From an uncultured Bacteroidales bacterium (GTDB lineage: Bacteria; Bacteroidota; Bacteroidia; Bacteroidales; Muribaculaceae), in assembly GCA_902792895.1 (NCBI GenBank), contig CADBBK010000008.1, positions 21,785 to 85,784 of the forward strand: a stretch of DNA of 64,000 nt, read 5' to 3'. Under the pieces are notes generated by a model. It was not told where the DNA came from. It did not search any database and was given only the letters and a program-made list of their open reading frames with translations. Positions 1-8,935 of the stretch are shown one piece after another. The first letter of the stretch is position 1, and every line of letters starts with the position of its first letter. The position numbers and the translations under genes were made by a program.

Positions 1-126
1 CCCGCTGATAATGACTACTGCGATAGTGTCCTCAGCATTACCCGCTAGACTTGGTGCCGCTGTGTCCTTCACGACACGGTGACCCCTGTCGCATTGTGCC
101 CACGTGACCAAATATTCACCCCCCCG

Positions 127-1242
127 ATGATACTAGATAAAGACATCATTACCGTTACGTCGCCCCTGATGCCCGACCTCGACGAGTTTCACAAGATGCT
201 CCAGGAGATCTGGGACCGCAAGTGGGTGACCAACAACGGCGAGTTCCATCGCCGCTTCGAGGCCGCGCTGTGTGAGTACCTCAAGGTGCCCTACATCAGC
301 CTGTTCACCAACGGCACCCTGCCGCTCATCACCGCCCTGCAGGCCCTCAACATCAGCGGCGAGGTCATCACCACGCCCTACAGTTTTGTGGCCACCACCC
401 ACTCGCTGTGGTGGAACGGCATCAAGCCCGTGTTTGTCGACATCGACATGGCCACGGGAGGCATCGACCCCGACCGCATCGAGGCCGCCATCACGCCGCG
501 CACCACCGCCATCATGCCTGTCCACGTCTATGGCAAGCCCTGCCGCACCCGCGAGATACAGGACATTGCCGACAAGTACGGCCTGCGCGTCATCTACGAC
601 GCCGCCCATGCCTTCGGCATCGAGGTCGACGGCAAGAGCATCCTCAGCGAGGGCGACATGTCCACGCTCAGTTTCCATGGCACCAAGGTCTTCGGCACTA
701 CCGAGGGCGGTGCCCTTGTCGTGCATGACGAGAAGACCAAGCAACGCATCGACTACCTCAAGAACTTCGGCTTTGCCGGCGAGACCGAGGTCGTCGCCCC
801 CGGCATCAACGGCAAGATGGACGAGATGCGCGCCGCCTACGGCCTGCTTAACCTGCGTCAGGTTGATGCCGCCATCGAGGCGCGTCATCAGGTCGCCATC
901 CGTTACCGCGAGGCCCTGCGCCCCGTCGAGGGCATCACCTTCTGGGACGACATGCCCGGTGTGCGCCACAACTACGGCTATTTCCCCATCTTTGTCGATG
1001 CCGACAAATATGGCATGACGCGCGACGAACTCTTCTTCAAGCTGCGTGAGCACCGCATCCTCGCTCGTCGCTACTTCTATCCCCTCATCAGCGACTTCTC
1101 CACCTACCGCGGCCTGCCCAGTGCCACCCGTGAGAACCTCCCCAATGCCACCCGCATGGCCGACACCGTTATTTGCCTCCCCATCCACCACGAACTCACC
1201 CCCACCGACCAACAACGCGTCCTCGACTGCATCCTCAAGTAA
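127..1242 (+). CDS. DegT/DnrJ/EryC1/StrS-family sugar aminotransferase
   Basis: PLP-dependent enzyme of the family that aminates nucleotide-linked keto sugars for surface polysaccharide synthesis. About 371 residues from the chosen ATG, the usual family length. Visible motifs are VIYDAAHAFG (Asp158 for the PLP pyridine nitrogen) and SFHGTKVFGTTEGG, where Lys187 is the Schiff-base lysine; the usual TGEGG has become TTEGG. A GTG at 79 would add 16 unlikely residues (many Pro/Cys), so ATG 127 is preferred. Bases 1-126 carry no gene I can support; one frame is open from the edge to a TAG at 46-48 and could be the tail of an upstream gene. High-GC codon use contrasts sharply with the next gene. 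Substrate unknown; it may provide the amino group that the acyl genes downstream decorate (inference). Confidence 0.9.
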   Translation: MILDKDIITVTSPLMPDLDEFHKMLQEIWDRKWVTNNGEFHRRFEAALCEYLKVPYISLFTNGTLPLITALQALNISGEVITTPYSFVATTHSLWWNGIKPVFVDIDMATGGIDPDRIEAAITPRTTAIMPVHVYGKPCRTREIQDIADKYGLRVIYDAAHAFGIEVDGKSILSEGDMSTLSFHGTKVFGTTEGGALVVHDEKTKQRIDYLKNFGFAGETEVVAPGINGKMDEMRAAYGLLNLRQVDAAIEARHQVAIRYREALRPVEGITFWDDMPGVRHNYGYFPIFVDADKYGMTRDELFFKLREHRILARRYFYPLISDFSTYRGLPSATRENLPNATRMADTVICLPIHHELTPTDQQRVLDCILK

Positions 1243-1303
1243 TAACCTTCTTTTATCATATTTCTATCTTAATAGGAAGGTTTGATTTTTTATATTATTA
1301 ATT

Positions 1304-2506
1304 ATGGATAAAGAAAAGTGTCATTTTTTTGTAAAAGAAGATTCGACAGCTAATAAACTTAGAGAGGTTTGCTATAAAAGTTATTATTCAAACAAACAAT
1401 TAGGTTTAAGAGTCATTAAGGATGGCTATGTCTTAATATCAAGAAAATGGGATGAAGCTTTTCATCTTGAAGGTGGCGTTGTTGATTCTAATATGCGCTA
1501 TTTGATAGGAACTGGATATGTTGACGTAGGTGGGTGTTCATATGAATTTGATGCTTCAAATGTAGAATGTGCAGGAAAATGTGTTTTTCTAGGTACTTTT
1601 CATACTTGTTATGGCCATGCTATTACTGATGCATTAAAGAAGTTATGGTTTTTAAATACAGACGAAGGGAAAAAACTACTTATTGACCATTCTGTAGATT
1701 TAGTATATATTACTGACTGCAATGTTGATATGCCGCAGTGGCATTTGAGAATATTTGAACTTGCTGGAATTGATGTCTCGAGGATTAAACACATCCGACA
1801 TACTACAAAATATAAAGAAATTATCATACCAGATAATTCCATATTTAGAGAAGAGGATGCGTTGTATTTTAGTAAAGAGTATCGTGAAATAATCGAAAAG
1901 ATTAAAGACAATGTTCGGAGCACTACTTATTATGAGTCGGCACCATCGTATGGTTTATATTATACACGGACCGCTTTAAAAGATGCCTCAAAAAGAGAAA
2001 TAGGAGAGAAATCAATTGAAAAGCTTTTTAAAAAGAGAGGATTTCAGGTGTTTTCTCCTGAGACACTGCCGTTAGAAGAACAAATAAGTCTCCTGATGAA
2101 GTGCAATAAATTCGCAGCTACAGAAGGCTCGTGTTCACATGCTTCGGTGTTTTGTGATTCATCTGCTGAAGTAATTATTCTGAGAAAAGCAAATTATGTG
2201 AATAGGTATTCGCCAATGATAAGCGATTTTGTTGGTTATCAAACAGTTTTTGTCGATGCCAATCATTCGGTAATGGCAAATAAGAAAGCCCCTATGGTTG
2301 GTCCGTTCTATCTGTGTGTGACTAAAGAATTGTCTCGTTATTTGGGCCAGAAATCGTTTGTTGTTCCTCTTTTTTTACGCCCCTCATATTGGAATTACCG
2401 TTGTATCTTCCCCATCAGGAAAGAATATTATCGGCTGAGAGCAGGCATAGGACTGAGAAGAAAGCTTAGGGGCTTCATAACTTCCGCATTTGACCATAGA
2501 CACTAA
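1304..2506 (+). CDS. GT61-like (DUF563) glycosyltransferase
   Basis: 400-residue protein with features of the GT61/DUF563 glycosyltransferase group: an N-terminal segment with TFHTCYGHAITDALKKLWFL (His and Asp of the conserved H-x-x-x-D region), a YYTR motif near residue 217, and a late ATEGSCSHASVFC segment resembling the conserved nucleotide-sugar region. No signal peptide or membrane span, so a cytoplasmic enzyme adding a sugar to the lipid-linked repeat unit is likely. The gene is strikingly AT-rich next to GC-rich neighbours, which suggests recent acquisition within a variable polysaccharide locus. A weak inverted repeat (1244-1250 with 1276-1282) lies just upstream. Family assignment is by motif resemblance; donor and acceptor unknown. 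Confidence 0.65.
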   Translation: MDKEKCHFFVKEDSTANKLREVCYKSYYSNKQLGLRVIKDGYVLISRKWDEAFHLEGGVVDSNMRYLIGTGYVDVGGCSYEFDASNVECAGKCVFLGTFHTCYGHAITDALKKLWFLNTDEGKKLLIDHSVDLVYITDCNVDMPQWHLRIFELAGIDVSRIKHIRHTTKYKEIIIPDNSIFREEDALYFSKEYREIIEKIKDNVRSTTYYESAPSYGLYYTRTALKDASKREIGEKSIEKLFKKRGFQVFSPETLPLEEQISLLMKCNKFAATEGSCSHASVFCDSSAEVIILRKANYVNRYSPMISDFVGYQTVFVDANHSVMANKKAPMVGPFYLCVTKELSRYLGQKSFVVPLFLRPSYWNYRCIFPIRKEYYRLRAGIGLRRKLRGFITSAFDHRH

Positions 2507-2661
2507 TGATTTAATATTTGTGCTGGAATAATTATTTCACGGAGTTTATTATATCGAACAAGGAAATCTCATCAGCTGAAAGATTTCATGAAGATACAAG
2601 GGCTCATGTGTTGTTATTGAATTGCTATCACGCTACTAGAATTGCCGAATAACATTGATCA

Positions 2662-3876
2662 ATGGCTGAAGTGAAGAAGAAACTCATGCTGCTGGGCGGG
2701 CTGCGTTATCTGTTGCCCGTCATCGAAGCGGCCCACCGTCACGGCATCCACGTCATAACCGTGGACTATCTGCCTGGCAACATTGCTCACAAGTATAGTG
2801 ATGAGTACCATAACGTGAGCATCATCGACAAGGAGGCTGTGCTGGCGCTGGCGCGCGAACTGCAGATTGACGGCATCATGTCGTTTGCCGTTGATCCTGG
2901 TGTTGTCGCCGCTGCTTATACTGCCGAGCAGATGGGCCTGCCGTTCCAGTGCAGTTATGAGGCGGCCTGCATCCTGCAGGACAAGTCGCGATTCCGCCAA
3001 TTCCTGGCCGACAATGGCTTTAACGTGCCCAACGCCCGCGGCTACAACGAGGCCGACGAAGCTCTCAAGGATATCGATTACTATAACTGGCCAGTCATTG
3101 TCAAGCCCGTGGACAGTGCCGGCAGCAAGGGCGTTACTCGCGTCGATGATCCTGCCGACCTGCCTGCTGCCATTACCCACGCTCTCGACAGCTCCCCCTC
3201 CCGCCACTACATCATCGAGGACTTCCTCGAGAAGGCTGGGCCCTCGATGGGAGACGAATGCTTTGTAGTCGATGGCAAGTTGCTGTACAATGCCTTTTAT
3301 GACCAGTTCTTTGACAACGAGGCGATGAATCCTTATGCCCCCTCGGGTGAGTTCTGGCCCTCGGCGATGAGCCAAGAGCATGAGCAGGAATTCAAGCGCG
3401 ACCTGCAACGCCTGTTTGACCTGTTGCACATCACCACGGGCATGTTCAACGTCGAGTGCCGTGTCTGCACCGATGGCAAAGCCTATCTAATGGAGGTCTC
3501 TCCGCGTGCCGGAGGCAACCGCCTGGCCGAGATACTGAACTATGCCGCCGACGTGGACATCATCGATGCCGAGGTGTGCGCTTCGGTAGGCCTACCGTTG
3601 CCTGACGTCCACGAGCCCAACTACAACGGCTACTATGCCATCAACGTGCTTCATAGCGAGCGTGATGGTGTGTTCAAGCAACTGAGCATCGACCCCGACT
3701 TTGAGCGTGAGCATCTCGTTGAGCGCGACCTTTGGGTCAAGCCGGGTGATAAGGTGGCAGCCTTTACCGGTGCCAATCAGTCCTTGGGCACCATCTTCCT
3801 GCGCTTCGATACCCGCGAAGCCCTCAACCGTTTCGTCTCCGCTCCCAATACCTACATCTCCATAGTCACCGAATGA
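2662..3876 (+). CDS. ATP-grasp ligase (CarB-like fold)
   Basis: 404-residue ATP-grasp enzyme, a family that forms amide or thioester bonds through an acyl-phosphate. An N-terminal Rossmann-like pre-ATP-grasp domain (residues 5-95) is followed by WPVIVKPVDSAGSKGV (about 143-158, ATP-binding lysine and glycine-rich loop) and MEVSPRAGGNRLAE (about 285-298, metal-binding Glu and Arg/Asn). Its TGA overlaps the next gene's ATG by four bases, so translation is coupled to the PLP enzyme and then to the NeuD-type protein. Preceded by about 155 bases of AT-rich non-coding DNA with no clear promoter. It may ligate an amino acid or acyl group to a sugar or to an amino acid made by the next gene (inference); the substrate is not readable from sequence. 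Confidence 0.85.
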   Translation: MAEVKKKLMLLGGLRYLLPVIEAAHRHGIHVITVDYLPGNIAHKYSDEYHNVSIIDKEAVLALARELQIDGIMSFAVDPGVVAAAYTAEQMGLPFQCSYEAACILQDKSRFRQFLADNGFNVPNARGYNEADEALKDIDYYNWPVIVKPVDSAGSKGVTRVDDPADLPAAITHALDSSPSRHYIIEDFLEKAGPSMGDECFVVDGKLLYNAFYDQFFDNEAMNPYAPSGEFWPSAMSQEHEQEFKRDLQRLFDLLHITTGMFNVECRVCTDGKAYLMEVSPRAGGNRLAEILNYAADVDIIDAEVCASVGLPLPDVHEPNYNGYYAINVLHSERDGVFKQLSIDPDFEREHLVERDLWVKPGDKVAAFTGANQSLGTIFLRFDTREALNRFVSAPNTYISIVTE

Positions 3877-4814
3877 AACCCATCGGCGGATACTTCGAAC
3901 TCGAATTGCCGCAGCGCAGCGAATACCACAGCGCAGCGATAGCCCTGAACACGGGCCGCAATGCCTTGGAGTACATTTTGCGGGCGCGAGGCTACAAGCA
4001 TGTCTATCTGCCGTACTATTCCTGCGAGGTGCTGCTTGAGCCCTTCAGGAAATTGGGCGTTGACTACACGTTCTATCACATTGATGAACGTTTGGAGATC
4101 GCGGCACCGATGACGTTGGGCGATGGTGAGACGCTCTTGTACATCAACTATTATGGCCTCAAGCATGACTATTGTGAGGCTCTGATGGAGAAATATGGCA
4201 AACGACTGATTGTGGACAATACGCAGGCATTTTATGCCCTCCCGACAGATGGAATCGACACCTTCTATAGTTGCCGCAAGTTCTTTGGTGTTGCCGATGG
4301 CGCTTATCTCTACTGTGACCAGCCGTTGAACATGGAACTGGAACAGGACCAGTCATGGCAGCGTATGGACTATCTGCTCAAGAGAGCAGACATTTCAGCC
4401 GAGGCTGCCTATGCCGATTTCAGGGCCCAAAGCGAGAAACTCAAGGACAATCCCATCAGGAGGATGTCGCACTTGACGCATCGCATCATGGCATCAATCG
4501 ACTATAAACAAGCCGCAACGCGTCGCCGCGAGAATTATGCTTTCCTCGACGAGGCTTTGAAAGGGCAAAACCGCATCTCATTGCCGTTGGCCGATGATGC
4601 CGTGCCCATGGTCTATCCATTTCTCACCGATGATGACGGGTTGCGTCAACGATTAATTGAAAACAAGATATTTGTAGCACAATACTGGCCCAATGTGCTG
4701 GACTGGTGTGAAAAAGGCTACACCGACTATCAACTGACAAAGCAACTTCTCCCGCTGCCAGTCGACCAACGCTACGGCACCGAGGAGATGAAACGAATCA
4801 TTGAACTGATATGA
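3873..4814 (+). CDS. Short DegT-like PLP-dependent enzyme
   Basis: 313 residues, shorter and more divergent than ordinary sugar aminotransferases. The PLP fold can be traced: an N-terminal NTGRNALEYILRARG helix, IVDNTQAF with Asp115 and Gln118 in the cofactor positions, and YSCRKFFGVADGAYLY with Lys136 as the likely Schiff-base lysine. All key residues are kept, so it is probably active. It overlaps the ATP-grasp gene upstream (ATGA) and the NeuD-type gene downstream (ATGA), making a three-gene coupled unit. A role in aminating a sugar or making an amino acid for the ATP-grasp partner is inferred from context only. Confidence 0.75.
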   Translation: MKPIGGYFELELPQRSEYHSAAIALNTGRNALEYILRARGYKHVYLPYYSCEVLLEPFRKLGVDYTFYHIDERLEIAAPMTLGDGETLLYINYYGLKHDYCEALMEKYGKRLIVDNTQAFYALPTDGIDTFYSCRKFFGVADGAYLYCDQPLNMELEQDQSWQRMDYLLKRADISAEAAYADFRAQSEKLKDNPIRRMSHLTHRIMASIDYKQAATRRRENYAFLDEALKGQNRISLPLADDAVPMVYPFLTDDDGLRQRLIENKIFVAQYWPNVLDWCEKGYTDYQLTKQLLPLPVDQRYGTEEMKRIIELI

Positions 4815-5440
4815 AAGATTTAATTATAGCAGGAGCTGGCGGTTTTGGCCGCGAAGCTTTAGCCTTAGCCAAGACATTAAATAAAATCGAACCCAGATGG
4901 AACATCCGTGGCTTCATCAATGACATACCCGATGCACTCGACGGTGTGAAATGCAGTCATAGCATCATAGGCACCATCAAAGATTGGCAGCCATCAGAAA
5001 ATGAAGTGTTTGTCATGGGTATATCCTCGCCTGCGGGCAAGGAAAAGGTTGCTGGCATTCTTAAAGCAAAAGGCGCGCAATTCGTGACTTTGATACATCC
5101 CTTCGCAATTGTGGGAGAATTCGTAGAGATGGGTGAAGGATGCGTTATCAATGGACGCTCATCAATTGGTGGTGGTGCTGTGTTAGGAGATTTTGTTAAT
5201 TTGGCAGGTTCTATGGTGGGTCAGGATGCTGTGATCGGGGACTTTTCGACTACTACAGGCTATGCAAACATCACTAATGCTCATTTAGGTAAACGTGTAT
5301 TTGTAGGCAGTCATGCTGTCATCATGAATAAGCGTAAAATTGGCGATGATGTCTACATCTGTGCTGGTAGTATCGTATTTAATAATGTCAAGTCAGGAAT
5401 TAAGGTATTTGGAAATCCAGCAAAGAAATTCGATTTATAG
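4811..5440 (+). CDS. NeuD/PglD-type sugar O/N-acyltransferase (left-handed beta-helix)
   Basis: 209 residues. Residues 1-80 form a small Rossmann-like domain starting MKDLIIAGAGGFGREALALA, which binds the nucleotide-sugar in PglD-like enzymes. Residues 95-205 show hexapeptide repeats ([LIV]-G-x-x) of a left-handed beta-helix acyltransferase, with HPFAIVGEFVEMGEGCVING and GSHAVIMNKRKIGDDVYI. Members transfer acetyl or other acyl groups to amino sugars or sialic acids. Coupled by ATGA overlap to the PLP enzyme and three bases from the following SDR gene, it sits at the junction of the sugar and acyl genes. It is one of two candidates (with the GNAT at 8936-9751) for placing the acyl group on the sugar. 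Confidence 0.88.
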   Translation: MKDLIIAGAGGFGREALALAKTLNKIEPRWNIRGFINDIPDALDGVKCSHSIIGTIKDWQPSENEVFVMGISSPAGKEKVAGILKAKGAQFVTLIHPFAIVGEFVEMGEGCVINGRSSIGGGAVLGDFVNLAGSMVGQDAVIGDFSTTTGYANITNAHLGKRVFVGSHAVIMNKRKIGDDVYICAGSIVFNNVKSGIKVFGNPAKKFDL

Positions 5441-5443
5441 TAC

Positions 5444-6196
5444 ATGAGCGATAATTACAATCCTTTTGTGTTGAAGGGGCGTACTATACTTGTGACAGGT
5501 GCTTCGTCAGGTATAGGGCGCATGACAACTATCTGTTGCTCCAAAATGGGCGCACGTTTGATAGTAACAGGCCGTAACCAGGAGCGCCTTGATGAAGTCA
5601 GTTGTATGTTGGAGAGTGATGACCATCAAGTTGTTGCCGCTGACTTGACCCAACCAGACCAGGTCGACCATTTGTTGGAGCGATTGCCTGTTGTCGATGG
5701 TGTCGTGTTGTGTGCTGGACAGGGGACCGTAGTTCCATTTAAAATGGCTGACCGTAAAAAGCAGGACCCGATATTTGAGATCAACTACTTCGCGCCTGTC
5801 GAGTTATTGCGATTGTTGTTGAAAAAGAAAAAGTTGGCAAATGGTGCATCGGTGGTATTCGTTTCATCGATTGGAGGTGTGGATTCAATCACAATCGGCA
5901 ATAGTATTTATGGCGCATCCAAGGCTGCTTTGAATTCTGCTATGAGGTTTTGTGCCTTGGAGTTAGCGCCTAAGAAAATACGTGTTAATAGCGTGTGCCC
6001 TGGAATGGTGAACACGCGTCTAATTCAGGGTGGCGCTATCTCTGAAGAACAGCATCAGGCTGATATGCAGAAGTACCCACTCAAGCGCTATGGAGAACCT
6101 GAAGATATTGCCTATGGAATAGTGTACTTATTGTCAGATGCTTCGTCATGGGTTACTGGACATTCTCTAGTGATTGATGGCGGTTACACGTTATGA
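5444..6196 (+). CDS. SDR-family oxidoreductase (FabG-like), copy 1
   Basis: 250-residue classical short-chain dehydrogenase. TGASSGIG lies at residues 18-25 (NAD(P) binding), VVLCAGQG stands in for the NAG motif, and VSSIGG plus YGASKAA give the Ser-Tyr-Lys catalytic residues; it ends with VIDGGYTL as in FabG relatives. It starts three bases after the NeuD-type gene and is followed 15 bases later by the first KAS III gene. A role as 3-ketoacyl-ACP (or -CoA) reductase in the acyl cassette fits the neighbours; a sugar dehydrogenase role is the alternative. Confidence 0.9.
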   Translation: MSDNYNPFVLKGRTILVTGASSGIGRMTTICCSKMGARLIVTGRNQERLDEVSCMLESDDHQVVAADLTQPDQVDHLLERLPVVDGVVLCAGQGTVVPFKMADRKKQDPIFEINYFAPVELLRLLLKKKKLANGASVVFVSSIGGVDSITIGNSIYGASKAALNSAMRFCALELAPKKIRVNSVCPGMVNTRLIQGGAISEEQHQADMQKYPLKRYGEPEDIAYGIVYLLSDASSWVTGHSLVIDGGYTL

Positions 6197-6211
6197 TATT
6201 GATTTAAGATT

Positions 6212-7324
6212 ATGGCTTTTTTCGAGTTTAACAATATACGTGTGGCGGGTGTTGCTTGTGCTGTGCCTAAGAACGTGGTCGAGAGTGAATCCTATAAGCC
6301 CATTTTTGGCGATGAGGAGGTAGATAAGTTCATGGCGATGACAGGTGTTAAGGTCTCACACCGCACGCTTGAACATCAGACTTGTTCCGATCTTGGTTAC
6401 CGGGCTGCTAAGGAACTGCTGGCCCACAAGGGAGTCAAATCTGAAGATATTGGCGCTCTGTTGTTTTCATCACACAGTCCAGACTATCGTCGTCCCTCGA
6501 CGGCATTTGTCCTTCAGTACCGCTTGGGTATCCCTGAAGAGGCTGTATGCTACGACATCAGCCTGGGATGTTCCTCGCTAGTTGTAGGCATGCAGACGAT
6601 GGCTTCTATTTTGAGTACCAGCGACATGAAGTATGGCCTCTTGTTTGTTGGTGATACTGCGGGTAAGTCGGTGAACCCCAACGACCGCAGTTCGGCCATG
6701 CTTTTTGGTGAGGCGGGTGCCGTGATGTTGATGGAGAAGACTCAAGATTCCACTGATGAGGTCAAGGCGCTTATTCGTAGTGATGGTACGGGTTTCAAGT
6801 ACATGATTATCCCTGGTGGCGGTTACCGCAACCTGCATGCTAGTGAGGATGTGGAGATGTGTGCCGATGGCAACGAACGCTCACTGATGAACTCGTTTAT
6901 CCAGGGCGCCTCGGTATTCACGTTCACTATCTTTGATGTGCCTCGTCTTATTAAGGACTTTTGGACGAAAACAGGCACAACTCCACAGGATTATGACTGC
7001 TTTGCCTTTCATCAGGCCAATCTATATATCCTCAAGCAGATAGCCAAGAAGACTAAGATCCCATTCGAGAAAATGCCGATTACGCTCGATCGCTATGGTA
7101 ACACGTCGGGCGCTTCGGCCATCGTTTCACTATGCGACGTTTATGGCGGTAGCACCGAGGCCAGCACCATCAAGGTGATGGCATGTGGCTTTGGCATTGG
7201 CATCTCTCTGGGAGCGACTTCGTTTGAAATAAACACTGCCGATATCCTGCCCATTATGGAAGATGATGAAATCTATGCTGAGGGGCTCATCACTTATCCC
7301 AATCAACTCTACGAGAAAAAGTGA
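6212..7324 (+). CDS. Ketoacyl-ACP synthase III family enzyme, copy 1
   Basis: 370-residue FabH-like thiolase-fold protein. The full Cys-His-Asn triad is present: YDISLGCSSLVVG (Cys120), FAFHQANLYILKQI (His267) and RYGNTSGASA (Asn297). FabH-like enzymes condense an acyl-CoA or acyl-ACP starter with malonyl-ACP; relatives in specialised pathways transfer acyl groups. About 50 residues longer than housekeeping FabH and sitting in a polysaccharide locus, it is unlikely to be the cell's FabH. The last four bases overlap the adenylation gene (GTGA), coupling their translation. Confidence 0.9.
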   Translation: MAFFEFNNIRVAGVACAVPKNVVESESYKPIFGDEEVDKFMAMTGVKVSHRTLEHQTCSDLGYRAAKELLAHKGVKSEDIGALLFSSHSPDYRRPSTAFVLQYRLGIPEEAVCYDISLGCSSLVVGMQTMASILSTSDMKYGLLFVGDTAGKSVNPNDRSSAMLFGEAGAVMLMEKTQDSTDEVKALIRSDGTGFKYMIIPGGGYRNLHASEDVEMCADGNERSLMNSFIQGASVFTFTIFDVPRLIKDFWTKTGTTPQDYDCFAFHQANLYILKQIAKKTKIPFEKMPITLDRYGNTSGASAIVSLCDVYGGSTEASTIKVMACGFGIGISLGATSFEINTADILPIMEDDEIYAEGLITYPNQLYEKK

Positions 7325-8850
7325 TTTACAACGTCCTGTCTTATCTTGAGGATACTGCTCGCCGTTTTCCTGGTAAAATGGCGCTAGTCGATGACAAGAA
7401 CGCTCTCACCTTTACCCAATGGTTGTTCATGGCAGAGGGCATAGGCACTTATATCGCTCGCTCTACGGGTGTTATGCGTCGCCCTGTATTGGTGTTTGTG
7501 GACCGCAAGATTGAGTGTCTTATCGGCTTTATGGGGGTAGTAGAGAGTGGCAATTTTTATGTGCCAATCGATAATAAGATGCCCTGCGCACGCATTCGTC
7601 TGATTTCCGAGGTGCTTAATCCTGTCGCTGCAATCACAGTGACCCCTAAGGATGGCGAGGCTCTCAGTGAAATCGGTTTCCAGGGTGTGGTAATGGACTA
7701 TGCGGAAGTCATTAAGGAGGTGGGCGACAAAAAACTGTTGAGCAGCATCCGGGCTCAGATGATTGATACCGATCCGCTCTATGCCATTTTCACGAGCGGC
7801 TCGACAGGTGTACCTAAAGGTGTGGTCGTCAGCCATCGTGGCGTGATAGATTTGGCTGAATGGCTGGTCGACAGGTTTGGCTTCGACGAGACTGACGCTT
7901 TGGGCAACCAGACTCCATTTTATTTTGATGGTTCTGTTAAGGATATATACATTTGTCTCAAGACAGGAGCAACGCTCAACGTCATCGGCAAGAAGTATTT
8001 TACCTTTCCCAAACTGCTCATCCAACTGCTTAATGAGCGGCGAATAACTACTATTTTGTGGGCAACATCGGCCATCATGCTGGTGGGCAACAGCCATATC
8101 CTCGACGATAACGTGCCTAGGGGGCTCAAGCGCGTATTTTTTGCCGGCGAGGCGATGCCTGCCAAGCAATTGAAGGTATGGATGAGCAAACTGCCCTCAA
8201 CGCAGTTTATCAACTTGTACGGCCCCACTGAGATTACCGTGGATTGTACCTACTATATCGTGGATCGCGACTTCGACAGCGATGAGTACATTCCCATCGG
8301 CAGACCTTGTGAGAACATGCAGGTGCTGGTGTTTAATGATGATGGCCGCCTGGTGGGTGTTGATGAACCTGGCGAACTCTGCGTGCGCGGCACAGGTGTT
8401 GCTTTGGGATACTATAACAACAAGGGAAAAACACGTGAGGTTTTTGTGCAGAATCCTTTGCATGATCTCTACGATGACATCATCTACCGCACGGGGGACA
8501 TCGTTAAATACAACAAGCGTGGTGAGTTGGAATTCGTCTCTCGCAAGGATTTCCAGATCAAGCACAACGGCAACCGCATCGAGTTGGGAGAGATAGAAGT
8601 GGCAATCAACGCCCTGGATGATGTGACAAGTGCTGCATGCATCTTTGACAGTGAGGAAGACAAAATTGTGCTCTATTACACCACGGCCAGCGGCAATGAG
8701 TTGGACATCATCAATCTGGTGAAAGACCGTCTGCCCAAGTACATGTTCCCAAACGTCATCAACCACCTGACTGCCATGCCGCACAACATGAACGGCAAGA
8801 TTGACCGTATCGCCCTCAAACAACGATACCAACAATTAAAACTACGATAG
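7321..8850 (+). CDS. Stand-alone amino/hydroxy-acid adenylation enzyme (DltA-like)
   Basis: 509 residues of the AMP-forming acyl-activating family, closest in look to NRPS adenylation domains or DltA. Core motifs: FTSGSTGVPKG (157-167, A3 P-loop), LYGPTEIT (A5), IYRTGDIV (A7), and NMNGKIDRIAL near the C-terminus with the A10 lysine. There is no fused carrier or condensation domain, so it would load a carrier in trans; two small ACPs lie just downstream. It starts at a GTG overlapping the previous stop. The activated acid is unknown; reading substrate-pocket residues needs a structural alignment. Function within the acyl cassette is inferred. Confidence 0.9.
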   Translation: MIYNVLSYLEDTARRFPGKMALVDDKNALTFTQWLFMAEGIGTYIARSTGVMRRPVLVFVDRKIECLIGFMGVVESGNFYVPIDNKMPCARIRLISEVLNPVAAITVTPKDGEALSEIGFQGVVMDYAEVIKEVGDKKLLSSIRAQMIDTDPLYAIFTSGSTGVPKGVVVSHRGVIDLAEWLVDRFGFDETDALGNQTPFYFDGSVKDIYICLKTGATLNVIGKKYFTFPKLLIQLLNERRITTILWATSAIMLVGNSHILDDNVPRGLKRVFFAGEAMPAKQLKVWMSKLPSTQFINLYGPTEITVDCTYYIVDRDFDSDEYIPIGRPCENMQVLVFNDDGRLVGVDEPGELCVRGTGVALGYYNNKGKTREVFVQNPLHDLYDDIIYRTGDIVKYNKRGELEFVSRKDFQIKHNGNRIELGEIEVAINALDDVTSAACIFDSEEDKIVLYYTTASGNELDIINLVKDRLPKYMFPNVINHLTAMPHNMNGKIDRIALKQRYQQLKLR

Positions 8851-8878
8851 GACATAGTTTTTAGTTTAACAACAGATT

Positions 8879-8904
8879 ATTCTGAAAAATCTGATATTCA
8901 GAAT
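8879..8904. repeat. 26-bp palindromic element, left copy, before the GNAT gene
   Basis: ATTCTGAA and TTCAGAAT form a perfect 8-bp stem around a 10-base loop containing AAATCTGA. A second copy, identical at 21 of 26 positions, lies at 9754-9779 directly after the GNAT gene. It could act as an attenuator or weak terminator, or mark the borders of an inserted gene. Confidence 0.7.
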
Positions 8905-8935
8905 GCTTAGATTCTTCAGTTGTTTTTAAGTCAGT

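Noticed and set aside
1-126. Upstream partial gene or GTG start at 79 for the aminotransferase
   Set aside because: The 16 extra residues are atypical for the family, and no reading of the first 126 bases shows a recognisable protein end.
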